Below, piece after piece: positions 56,671-63,682 of a DNA stretch of 64,000 nt (the stretch's first letter is position 1; the number at the start of each line of letters is the position of its first letter). The position numbers and the translations under genes are program-made. Source of the DNA: Streptomyces sp. SN-593 (GTDB lineage: Bacteria; Actinomycetota; Actinomycetes; Streptomycetales; Streptomycetaceae); contig NZ_AP018365.1 of the NCBI RefSeq assembly GCF_016756395.1, positions 7,754,001-7,818,000 on the forward strand. The letters are read 5' to 3'. Under the pieces are notes generated by a model. The model had not been told where the DNA came from, ran no database searches, and saw nothing but the letters and a program-made list of their open reading frames with translations.

Positions 56671-57871
56671 CCGCTTGTGTGACCGGTGGGGCGGAGGTGA
56701 ACGGCTTTCCGTCACGCAGCATCGCCCACAGCACGTCGACTCGGCGGCGGGCGAGCGAGAGCAGGGCCTGAGTGTGCAGCAGCCCCTCGCCTCGCTTCCT
56801 GAGGTAGTAGTCCCGGGACGGGCCCGGCCGCATCATCGCGGACTGGGCAGCCATGTAGAACACCCGGCGCAGGCGCCGGCTGTAGCGTTTGGGCCGGTGG
56901 TAGTTGCCGGTGCGGCGGCCGGAGTCCCGTGCGACCGGGGCGAGGCCGGCGTGCGAGGCGAGGCTGCCGGCGTCGCGGTAGCCGGACAGGTCGCCGACGA
57001 TGGCGATGAACTCGGCGCCCAGGATGGGCCCCATGCCGGGCATGGACTCTATGATCTCGGCGCGGTCGTCGGTGTGGAAGGTCTCACGGATCTCCCGGTC
57101 GTTGTCCTTGATCCGCTCGTCCAGGGCCAGGAGCTGGTGGGCGAGGTCGCAGACCAGCTTCGCCGACCGTTTCTCGCCGGGCAGTGCGATCTGCTGGGAC
57201 TGGGCGGCCTCGACCGCCTTGGCGGCGACGTCGGCGGCGCTGCGGATCTTGCGGCGTTCGAGCCAGGTCGTCAGACGCTTGACGCCGATGCGGCGCAGGG
57301 CAGCCGGGGTCTGGTACTCGGTCAGCATGACGACCGGGCCTTTGGCCGCGGAGTAGTCGAAGGCCCGCTCCAGGGCCGGGCAGATGCCCACCAGCAGATC
57401 GCGAAGCCGGTTGATCAGCCGAACGCGGTCGGCGATCAGGTCGGTCCGGTAGTTCGTCAGCACCCTCAGGCTGGTGACCAGCTCAGGAGGCGTGTCCAAA
57501 ACGGCGAAGCCCTTCGGGCGCATGCGTGCCTGATCGGCGATGACCCGCGCGTCCTTGGCGTCGGTCTTCCCCTCGCCCTTGTACGCGCCGGTCATCCGGT
57601 TGACCGTGCGGCCCGGCACGTAGACCACGCTCTGTCCGTGGGCGACCAGCAAGGCCAGCAGGAGCGTGGAAGCTCGGCCGGAGATGTCCACCGCCCAGCG
57701 GATCTCGTCGGCCCGCTCTCGGGCGGTCTCGATGAGAGCGAGGATCTGGGCCTCGTCGTTGATCACCTTCGTCGAGAACAACGTCTCGCCGTCTGCGTCC
57801 AGGGCCACCGCCCAGTGGTGCCCCTTGCCCGCGTCGATGCCGACCCATATCCGGCCCTGTCGAGTGCTCAA
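56666..57871 (-). CDS. IS110 family DEDD transposase
   Basis: A 401-residue recombinase. The N-terminal RuvC-like domain has WVGIDAGKGHH (first Asp), EIRWAVDISG, and GKTDAKDARVIADQAR (later Asp residues). The C-terminal Transposase_20 domain has SMPGMGPILGAEFIAIVGD and SHAGLAPVARDSGRRTG with the catalytic Ser. TTG 57871 is chosen: GGAAG lies 7 nt upstream and the family usually starts at STRQGRIWVGID. An in-frame ATG at 57922 would extend into the non-coding end. The stop codon lies at the element junction and uses bases of the target. The gene looks intact. Confidence 0.93.
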   Translation of the reverse strand: MSTRQGRIWVGIDAGKGHHWAVALDADGETLFSTKVINDEAQILALIETARERADEIRWAVDISGRASTLLLALLVAHGQSVVYVPGRTVNRMTGAYKGEGKTDAKDARVIADQARMRPKGFAVLDTPPELVTSLRVLTNYRTDLIADRVRLINRLRDLLVGICPALERAFDYSAAKGPVVMLTEYQTPAALRRIGVKRLTTWLERRKIRSAADVAAKAVEAAQSQQIALPGEKRSAKLVCDLAHQLLALDERIKDNDREIRETFHTDDRAEIIESMPGMGPILGAEFIAIVGDLSGYRDAGSLASHAGLAPVARDSGRRTGNYHRPKRYSRRLRRVFYMAAQSAMMRPGPSRDYYLRKRGEGLLHTQALLSLARRRVDVLWAMLRDGKPFTSAPPVTQAA

Positions 57872-58077
57872 CCCGTCGCTTCCATTCCACCGTGACCAGC
57901 ACTTCCGTGGCCCGAAGAACACTCCGCCGACAGGTCCCTAACCAGCGATGGCCGCAGTTCTCAATCAGTGGTCGGAGCGTCCCGGAGGACCGGGCGGCCA
58001 TTCCTTCGGAGCCATCAACGGCAGAACCCCATCAGCCATACCCGGTCCTCCCGGACCGCCAACCATTCTTAGGGAAG
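56671..58077 (-). mobile_element. IS110 family insertion sequence
   Basis: A 1407-bp element with one transposase gene and about 205 bp of non-coding DNA upstream of it, as usual for IS110. Read in the transposase direction, both junctions have a CT core: GGAG-CT-TCCC at the left end and GCGG-CT-TGAC at the right end. Removing the element leaves GGAG-CT-TGAC and restores an open frame. There are no long terminal inverted repeats, as expected. The exact ends are inferred from this reconstruction. Confidence 0.7.
57872..58077 (-). ncRNA. Candidate IS110 bridge RNA region
   Basis: The non-coding 206 bp upstream of the transposase correspond in place and length to the bridge-RNA region of IS110-type elements such as IS621. 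In the minus-strand RNA there is a 6-bp stem with a 4-nt loop, CGGTCC-GGGA-GGACCG (58043-58058), followed by further small stems around GGCTCC-GAA-GGA and GTCC/GGAC near 57978-58015. The guide loops could not be assigned by eye. Confidence 0.45.
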
Positions 58078-58081
58078 CTCC

Positions 58082-58213
58082 ATGCGCGTCCAGACCGCCC
58101 CGCCGCACCCCGTCGCCGCCCCGGCCCCGGCACCTGGCGGCGACGACCCGGGCGGCGGCCGCATGCCCGGGAGCCGCCGCCCGGCGCGCGCGGGGGCGGG
58201 GCGCCGGCCGTGA
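58082..58213 (+). pseudogene. Remainder of the IS-interrupted small ORF
   Basis: From ATG 58082 this frame runs for 43 residues, rich in Pro, Ala, Gly and Arg, and its TGA overlaps the GTG of the DUF2269 gene as GTGA. It is in frame with the start fragment on the other side of the IS. It may still be translated from ATG 58082 (GGGAAG lies upstream) and so keep the downstream genes coupled. Confidence 0.4.
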
Positions 58214-58881
58214 CCAAGTTCCTGCTCTCCCTGCACGTGCTGGCGGCGCTGCTCAGCATCGGTCCGGTCGCCGTGGCCGCGAGCATGTTCCCCCGGGCCC
58301 TGCGCACCGCCCACACCGGTGCAGCGGACGCGCCCGCCGCGTCCGACCGCGCCACCCCCGACGGCGACCGCGGCTCGCCGGCCGGGGCCCGCACGCTCGC
58401 GGACGCCGGCCGCACCCACGCGGACGCCGGCCGGGCTCCCACCGAGAGCGGCCGCGCTCCCTCAGGCGGCGCCCCTGCCCCCTCAGGCGGCGTCCCCGCT
58501 CCCGCCGAGGACGGCCCCGCTCCCTCCACGGGCGACCGCTCCGTCACGACCCTGCGCCTGCTGCACCGCATCTGCCGCGTCTACGCGGGCATCGGGATCG
58601 CCGTTCCCGTGCTCGGCTTCGCCACCGCGAGCAGCCTGGGCGTCCTGGGGAGCGGCTGGCTGATCACGTCGATCCTGCTGACGGCCGTGGCGGCCGCCCT
58701 GCTCGCACTGCTCATCCTGCCGGCCCAGGAGAGCGCGCTCGACGCCGTGCGGGCGGCCGGACCGGGGCAACTCGCCCGGCTCGCCGGCCGGTTGGCCTCG
58801 CTCACCGGCGTCTTCAACCTGCTGTGGGCGGCGGTCACGGTGCTGATGATCGTCCGTCCCGGTTCGACCACGGGGGCGTGA
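58210..58881 (+). CDS. DUF2269-like membrane protein with disordered loop
   Basis: A 223-residue membrane protein. Helix 1 (KFLLSLHVLAALLSIGPVAV) carries the conserved His; three further helices follow (about residues 118-136, 140-160 and 190-215). Between helices 1 and 2 about 75 residues of Ala, Gly, Pro, Ser and Thr (codons about 58310-58545) look like a repeat expansion. The family role is unknown. It is followed by the next gene with a 4-nt GTGA overlap if that one starts at GTG 58878. The operon promoter was probably cut off by IS110. Confidence 0.75.
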   Translation: MTKFLLSLHVLAALLSIGPVAVAASMFPRALRTAHTGAADAPAASDRATPDGDRGSPAGARTLADAGRTHADAGRAPTESGRAPSGGAPAPSGGVPAPAEDGPAPSTGDRSVTTLRLLHRICRVYAGIGIAVPVLGFATASSLGVLGSGWLITSILLTAVAAALLALLILPAQESALDAVRAAGPGQLARLAGRLASLTGVFNLLWAAVTVLMIVRPGSTTGA

Positions 58882-58883
58882 GC

Positions 58884-59255
58884 ATGCGTCCAGCCGCCCT
58901 GCGCGTCGCGGCGCACGTCGAACTCCTGTCCCTGGCCGTCCTGTTGGTGAACCTGGCCACCGCGCACCTGCGGGCCGTCTCCTCGCTGGTCGGCCCCGCG
59001 CACGGCTGCGCGTACCTGTTCGTCGTCGGGGCGACCTGGCGGCTGCGCGCGGCCGACCGCCGCACCCGGGCCGTCGCGTGGGTCCCCGGCGTCGGCGGAC
59101 TGCTCGCCCTGCGCCGGCTCGCGCGGGCGGCCGGGGGGAACGGGGCGGACGGACCCGCCCGCACACAGGCCGCGGCCGCCCACGCGGGCGATGGGGCCGG
59201 CGGCGCGGAGGGAGGCGCCGCGGCGGAGTGGACCGCCGGGGTCAGCCCTCCGTGA
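58884..59255 (+). CDS. DUF3817-like membrane protein
   Basis: A 123-residue protein with two to three membrane helices (ELLSLAVLLVNLATAHL, then GCAYLFVVGATWRL) and a polar Ala/Gly-rich tail of about 35 residues. The N-terminal part resembles DUF3817, which often occurs near transporters. ATG 58884 is used; GTG 58878 would overlap the upstream stop. The stop codon lies in the first copy of a 28-bp direct repeat. Confidence 0.7.
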   Translation: MRPAALRVAAHVELLSLAVLLVNLATAHLRAVSSLVGPAHGCAYLFVVGATWRLRAADRRTRAVAWVPGVGGLLALRRLARAAGGNGADGPARTQAAAAHAGDGAGGAEGGAAAEWTAGVSPP

Positions 59256-59291
59256 GCGCCGACCCGCCGGGGTCAGCCCTCCGTGAGCGCC
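59233..59291. repeat. 28-bp direct repeat spanning two convergent gene ends
   Basis: The same 28 bp occur at 59233-59260 and 59264-59291. The first copy contains the TGA of the plus-strand gene; the second contains the stop of the minus-strand GNAT gene. Confidence 0.85.
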
Positions 59292-60244
59292 TTGCCGTAG
59301 ACCGAACAACTGCGCCGGACCCGCATGCCGAGGTGCTCGTAGAGGGACAGGGCGCCGGTCCCGGAGTGGGTCCACAGGGTGCAGCCGTGGCGGCCGTGCC
59401 GGTGGAAGGCGCGGAACGCCTCCCGCAGCAGCACGCCCGCGATGCCCCGGCCGCGGTGGTCGGCGCGGACCGCGAGCCGGTCGACGTAGCCCTCGGCCGC
59501 GTCCGGCGGGTCGAGGGCGACCAGCGCGCCGACCATCTCGCCGCCGGAGAAGGCCACCGGGGACATGGCCGGAGCGAACGCCTCCCGCCGCACGGTCTGC
59601 CGGGCCCACTCGTCGTACGGGAGGCGGTGCTTCTGCCACCGCCCGAAGGCGTCCTCCACGAGCCGGTGCGCCGCGCGCCCGTCGCCGGTGCGGAACGGCC
59701 GTACGGTGACGCCCGCCGGCGGATCCGGCACGGCGGGCTCGTCGGGCACCGCGATGCCCAGCAGCCACTGCGTCACGAAGGGCAGGTAGCCGCGCGAGCG
59801 CAGCAGCGCGACGGCCGCCGCGTCGCGCTCCTCGACCGGCTGCGCGAGCCGACCGCCGCCCGCCCGGCGGGCCCGCGCCTCGGTCCAGTCGAGCAGCATC
59901 CCGCCCAACCCCCGCCCGCGGTGGGCGGGATGGACGTCCACCTCGCTGCGGTCGGCGTGCACCCACGCCCGCCCCACCAGCCGGGGCCCGGGGCCCGGCT
60001 GGTGGACGAGCAGCGTGTCGAGGGCGGGATCGAGACCGGGCAGCGCCAGGCGGCCGGCGACGGCCTCGGGCCCGGTCTCCACGTCGCCGAGCAGGTCGCG
60101 CTCGCAGGCGGCGACGAGGGCGTGGATCGCGCCGGCGTCGGCGAGCGTGGCGGGACGGGCGCGGTACGGCGCGGGGAGGGGCGGCAGCGGCGGGACCACG
60201 TGGACGGGCGCCGGCGGGCGGCCGTCGCCGGAGGGCTCAGCCAC
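59273..60244 (-). CDS. Double-domain GNAT acetyltransferase
   Basis: A 323-residue protein with two GNAT domains. The first (about 35-165) has the acetyl-CoA loop VHPAHRGRGLGGMLLDW; the second (about 180-320) has AVRADHRGRGIAGVLLREA and SLYEHLGMRVR. Tandem GNAT proteins of this type include mycothiol synthase MshD, but the similarity is not close enough to claim that here. GTG 60244 overlaps the end of the XRE-cupin gene by 8 nt, so both are in one operon. Confidence 0.88.
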   Translation of the reverse strand: MAEPSGDGRPPAPVHVVPPLPPLPAPYRARPATLADAGAIHALVAACERDLLGDVETGPEAVAGRLALPGLDPALDTLLVHQPGPGPRLVGRAWVHADRSEVDVHPAHRGRGLGGMLLDWTEARARRAGGGRLAQPVEERDAAAVALLRSRGYLPFVTQWLLGIAVPDEPAVPDPPAGVTVRPFRTGDGRAAHRLVEDAFGRWQKHRLPYDEWARQTVRREAFAPAMSPVAFSGGEMVGALVALDPPDAAEGYVDRLAVRADHRGRGIAGVLLREAFRAFHRHGRHGCTLWTHSGTGALSLYEHLGMRVRRSCSVYGKALTEG

Positions 60245-60980
60245 GGGCCCCGCCGCCCCGGACCGTCCCGGCCGCCCGGTCCGCTTCCTCGGTCCCCGAG
60301 GCCGTACGGCCACCAGGTCCCCCCGTGCCCCCCTCGCCGTCCATGCCGTGCACCCGGTCCGCCCGGTCCGCCCGGTCCGACCGGTCCGACCGGTCCGACC
60401 CGTCGCCCGTGAGCGTGTAGCGGACGAAGAGCACCGCCTCCACGTCGCCGTGCGGCGCGCCGTAGACGTGCGGGCGGTCGGCCCGCCAGTGGGCGTACTC
60501 GCCGGGGCCCGCGGTGACCGGGGCGGCGGGCTCGCCCACCACCGCGGTGCCGTCGAGCACGTACAAGTGCTCCCGCACACCCGGCAGATGGGCGTCCGAG
60601 CGCTGGACCGCGCCGGCCCGGATACGGATGCGGAACACGTCGGTGACCGCGACCGCGCTCTCGTGCCGGTCGGTGAGCAGCGCCGTGACGGCCTCGCCGG
60701 TCGCGCCCGCCCGCGCGACGCCGGGCGCCCCCGCCGCCGGAGAACCGAGCGGGTCCCCGGGCGGGCCGGGGGCCGGATCGGCGAGGACCGAGCTGAGCGG
60801 TGTCCCGAGCGCCGTGGTCAGCGCGTACAGCGTCTCCAGGGTGGGGTTGCGCCGGCCGCCCTCCAGCTCCGACAGCGTCGCCTTGCCGACGCGCGAGCGC
60901 CGGGCGAGCTCGGACAGCGACAGCCGCCGCTCCTCGCGGAGGGCCCGCAAGCGCAGCCCCACCTGCTCGTTCAGCTCCAT
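60237..60980 (-). CDS. XRE-family regulator with cupin domain
   Basis: A 247-residue regulator. The helix-turn-helix is LSLSELARRSRVGKATLSELEGG (about 19-45), followed by a cupin (about 110-190) with LPGVREHLYVLDGTAVV and GEYAHWRADRPHVYG, which binds a small effector. The C-terminal 55 residues are low complexity, including SDR/ADR triplets from a 9-bp DNA repeat. ATG 60980 is used. The -10 box TAGAGT at 61040-61045 abuts two operator dyads. It is divergent from the BenE transporter, its probable target. Confidence 0.9.
   Translation of the reverse strand: MELNEQVGLRLRALREERRLSLSELARRSRVGKATLSELEGGRRNPTLETLYALTTALGTPLSSVLADPAPGPPGDPLGSPAAGAPGVARAGATGEAVTALLTDRHESAVAVTDVFRIRIRAGAVQRSDAHLPGVREHLYVLDGTAVVGEPAAPVTAGPGEYAHWRADRPHVYGAPHGDVEAVLFVRYTLTGDGSDRSDRSDRADRADRVHGMDGEGGTGGPGGRTASGTEEADRAAGTVRGGGARG
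60353..60397. repeat. 9-bp tandem repeat in the XRE-cupin gene
   Basis: Five units of CCCGGTCCG / ACCGGTCCG, encoding the SDR/ADR run near the C terminus of the regulator. Confidence 0.85.
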
Positions 60981-61039
60981 CGACCTTCCCCAGGGGCGCC
61001 GGCCCGCGGCCGAAAAGGATTGACGGCCGCGCTGCGCCC

Positions 61040-61079
61040 ACTCTAGCGTTCCGTTTCCGGAACGTTCCGCAGGCGGAAC
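61040..61079. promoter_or_regulatory. Back-to-back operator dyads and XRE promoter
   Basis: GTTCCG-TTTC-CGGAAC (61048-61063) and GTTCCG-CAGG-CGGAAC (61064-61079) are two perfect dyads placed end to end, 16 bp between centres. The minus-strand -10 box TAGAGT (61040-61045) adjoins the first. They lie between the regulator and the BenE gene and should control both. Confidence 0.75.
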
Positions 61080-61122
61080 GCTCGCGGGTCCCCCTCGCTC
61101 CGACCTCTCCGGGAAGTAGCCC

Positions 61123-62496
61123 ATGTCCACCCCTGCGCCCCGTCGCGCCGCGGCCCGCATACGCGCGGCCGCGCCCCCGTCCGCGGTCACGGCCGGCCTC
61201 GTCACGGTGCTGGTCGGCACCACCAGCTCGGCCGCCGTCGTGCTCGCCGCGGCCCGCGCCGCGGGCGCCGACGCGGCCGAACTCGCCTCCTGGATGCTCG
61301 CGTTGGGCGTCGGCCTCGGCGCCACCTGCATCGGCCTGTCCCTGCGCTACCGGGCGCCGGTGGTCACCGCCTGGTCCACCCCCGGCGCGGCGCTGCTGGC
61401 CACCGGCCTGGCCGGCGCGTCGATGGGCGAGGCGGTCGGCGCGTTCCTGCTGTCGTCCGTGCTCATCCTGGTCTGCGGGGTGACCGGCTGGTTCGCCCGG
61501 GCGATGGCGTCCGTCCCGGTGCCGATCGCGTCGGCGCTGCTGGCCGGCGTACTGCTGGAGTTCGGCACCGGGCTCTTCCGCGCCATGCACGGCAGCTTCG
61601 GCGTCACCTTCCCGATGTTCGCCGCGTACCTGCTCGCCCGGCGTCTCCGGCCGCGCTACGCGGTGCTCGCCGCCCTGCTGGTGGGCGTGGCCGCGACCAC
61701 CGCCGCGGGCGACTGGGGCGGCGCGGCCGGCCACATCGGCCTCACCCCGGCCGCGCCCGTCTTCACCGCGCCGCGGCTGGACTGGCACGTCCTGGTCGGC
61801 GCCGGCCTGCCGCTGTTCGTGGTGACCATGGCCTCCCAGAACCTGCCCGGCGTCGCGGTCCTGCGCGGTGACGGCTACGACGTGCCCGTCTCACCGCTGA
61901 TCGGCTGGACCGGCGCGGCCGGGGTCGTCCTCGCCCCCTTCGGCGCCTTCGCGCTGAACCTGGCGGCGATCTCCGCGGCGATCTGCACCGGCCCCGACGC
62001 CCACCCGGACCGCGAGCGGCGCTATCTCGCCGCGGTGTGGGCGGGCGTGTTCTACCTGTGCGTCGCGGTGTTCGGCGGGACCATCGGCGCGCTGCTGACC
62101 GCGATGCCGCGGGAACTGGTGCTCGGCACCGCGGGCGTCGGGCTGCTCGGCACGATCGGGAGCTCGCTGCAAGGCGCGCTGGCGGACCCCGGCGACCGGG
62201 AGGCCGCCGTCGTCACCTTCCTCGCCACCGCCTCCGGGGTCACCCTGCTCGGGGTCGGCTCGGCGTTCTGGGGGCTGCTGGCCGGGGTGTTCACGATGGT
62301 GGTCACCACGGCTGGGCGGCGGAGGGACCCGGGCGCGCCCCGCGGCGGCGGTCCGGCGGCCGACCGTACGCACGCGGAGCGGACCGTCCGCCCGGGCCCC
62401 GTGGCGCCCGACCCGCCCGCCGCCGCGGCGCCCGCCCTGCCCCGCACCGCCGGGACCGCGGGCCCGGGGGGCCGGGCGCCGGGGACCGGCCGGTAG
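61123..62496 (+). CDS. BenE family transporter (benzoate/H+ symporter-like)
   Basis: A 457-residue membrane protein of the BenE family, with the UraA/SLC26-like fold. VLVGTTSSAAVVLAAARAAGA, RYRAPVVTAWSTPGAALL and VTMASQNLPGVAVLRGDGY match the family. About 12 helices are seen, with a polar C-terminal tail of about 55 residues. It probably takes up benzoate or another aromatic acid with protons. ATG 61123 follows GGGAAG. It is divergent from an XRE-cupin regulator. Its stop codon coincides with the -10 box of the crcB unit. Confidence 0.92.
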   Translation: MSTPAPRRAAARIRAAAPPSAVTAGLVTVLVGTTSSAAVVLAAARAAGADAAELASWMLALGVGLGATCIGLSLRYRAPVVTAWSTPGAALLATGLAGASMGEAVGAFLLSSVLILVCGVTGWFARAMASVPVPIASALLAGVLLEFGTGLFRAMHGSFGVTFPMFAAYLLARRLRPRYAVLAALLVGVAATTAAGDWGGAAGHIGLTPAAPVFTAPRLDWHVLVGAGLPLFVVTMASQNLPGVAVLRGDGYDVPVSPLIGWTGAAGVVLAPFGAFALNLAAISAAICTGPDAHPDRERRYLAAVWAGVFYLCVAVFGGTIGALLTAMPRELVLGTAGVGLLGTIGSSLQGALADPGDREAAVVTFLATASGVTLLGVGSAFWGLLAGVFTMVVTTAGRRRDPGAPRGGGPAADRTHAERTVRPGPVAPDPPAAAAPALPRTAGTAGPGGRAPGTGR

Positions 62497-62662
62497 AATG
62501 AACGCGAGCGGCGCCCTTCGGGGGTGCCGCGCGGCGGTGGGGCCCGCCGTACCCGAACCGCGGCGATGATGCCGCCAACGGTCCCTGCTTGCGAAGCGCA
62601 CACCCGCGTCGCGCCGAAGAGCGCGGTCGTGTGTGCCGTACCGATGCGAGTAGGAGACCGAC
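62494..62662 (+). promoter_or_regulatory. crcB promoter and structured leader
   Basis: TAGAAT (62494-62499) includes the benE stop. The leader of about 155 nt holds a hairpin with TTCG loop (arms from 62508-62516 and 62521-62530, one bulge), then GGCG-ATGATGC-CGCC-AAC (62563-62580), which resembles the first half of the fluoride riboswitch, and a long stem with GCACAC / GTGTGC arms (about 62597-62640). The expected pseudoknot partner of the ATGATGC loop was not found. Fluoride control is plausible but unproven. Confidence 0.45.
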
Positions 62663-63160
62663 GTGGCAGACCCGCGCCCCCCGTACGTCGAGGAACCGGT
62701 CGATCCGGACATCGACCTGCACGTCCCCGAGCAGCGCACCGAACTCAGCAGGCACCCGGCCGTCGTGCTCTCCGTGATCGCGGTCGGCGGCGCGGTCGGC
62801 GCGTGCGGCCGGTACGGCGCCGCGCTGCTGTGGCCGACCGCGACCGACGCCTTCCCGTGGACCACCCTGGGGGTCAACGCGCTGGGCTGCGCGGTCATCG
62901 GCGTGTTCATGGTGCTGATCACCGAGGTGTGGAGCGCGCACCACCTGGTCCGGCCGTTCTTCGGCACCGGGGTGCTCGGCGGCTTCACCACCTTCTCCAC
63001 CTACGCCACCGACGTGCGCGGCCTCGTGGACCACGGCCACCCGCGCCCCGCGCTCGGCTACCTGGCGCTGACCGTCGCGGCCGCCCTGGCCGCGGTGTGG
63101 GCCGGGACGCACGCGACCCGGCGGGTCGTCGCCGCGACGGCCGGCGGGGAGGCCCGGTGA
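62663..63160 (+). CDS. crcB: Fluoride channel protein CrcB, first subunit
   Basis: A 165-residue Fluc/CrcB protein with four helices. GGAVGACGRYG, GVNALGCAVIGVF (conserved Asn) and FFGTGVLGGFTTFSTYATDV (Phe box and sodium-site Gly-Thr turn) are present. A polar N-terminal tail of about 30 residues precedes helix 1. Paired CrcB proteins form heterodimers with opposite topology and export fluoride passively. GTG 62663 follows AGGAG. It overlaps the second crcB as GTGA. Confidence 0.95.
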   Translation: MADPRPPYVEEPVDPDIDLHVPEQRTELSRHPAVVLSVIAVGGAVGACGRYGAALLWPTATDAFPWTTLGVNALGCAVIGVFMVLITEVWSAHHLVRPFFGTGVLGGFTTFSTYATDVRGLVDHGHPRPALGYLALTVAAALAAVWAGTHATRRVVAATAGGEAR

Positions 63161-63531
63161 ACTGGCTGCTGGTCGTCGTCGGCGCCATGGTGGGCGCCCC
63201 CGCTCGCTACCTCACCGACCGCGCGGTGCAGGCCAAGCACGACACCGTCTTCCCGTGGGGCACCTTCGCGGTGAACGTCAGCGGGTGCGCGGTACTCGGC
63301 CTGATCGGCGGTGCCGCGGCCGAGGGCGCCGTCTCCGCGCACGTCCAACTCCTGCTCGGCACCGGCTTCTGCGGCGCCCTCACCACCTACTCGACCTTCT
63401 CCTACGAGACGCTGCGGCTCACCGAGAACCGGGCCCGCTTCTACGCGGTCGCGAACGTCGTGGGCAGCCTGACCGCGGGGCTGGGCGCCGCGTTCACCGG
63501 GACCGCGCTGGCCCAGGCGCTCTGGGGCTGA
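63157..63531 (+). CDS. crcB: Fluoride channel protein CrcB, second subunit
   Basis: A 124-residue Fluc/CrcB protein. VVGAMVGAPARYLTD, FAVNVSGCAVLGLIGG and LLGTGFCGALTTYSTFSYE are the conserved segments. It is the expected antiparallel partner of the upstream CrcB, translated by coupling (GTG 63157 overlaps TGA 63158-63160). Confidence 0.95.
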   Translation: MNWLLVVVGAMVGAPARYLTDRAVQAKHDTVFPWGTFAVNVSGCAVLGLIGGAAAEGAVSAHVQLLLGTGFCGALTTYSTFSYETLRLTENRARFYAVANVVGSLTAGLGAAFTGTALAQALWG

Positions 63532-63569
63532 CCGGTCCCGGCCGCCGCGACGGGCCGCCGTCCGCCCCC

Positions 63570-63598
63570 TTCGCCTGCCCGTCCGGTCCGATTACCGT
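63570..63598 (+). promoter_or_regulatory. Promoter of the MpaB-type gene
   Basis: TTCGCC, 17-nt spacer, TACCGT, about 80 nt before ATG 63683. Confidence 0.4.
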
Positions 63599-63682
63599 GG
63601 ACACGACGGGAAGAGGCGTACGGGGACGCGGGGCGGGCGCGGCCGGGTCGGCCGGCGGGCGCCCGCGAGGACGGAGACGGCC

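Noticed and set aside
56440..58213. Larger mobile island or prophage around the IS110 element
   Set aside because: No integrase, phage, conjugation or attachment-site genes flank it; only a single insertion sequence is supported.
62563..62660. Definite fluoride riboswitch
   Set aside because: The first stem and AAC fit, but the 3' strand (GATGCGAG) does not pair with the ATGATGC loop as the aptamer needs, so only a tentative leader is reported.
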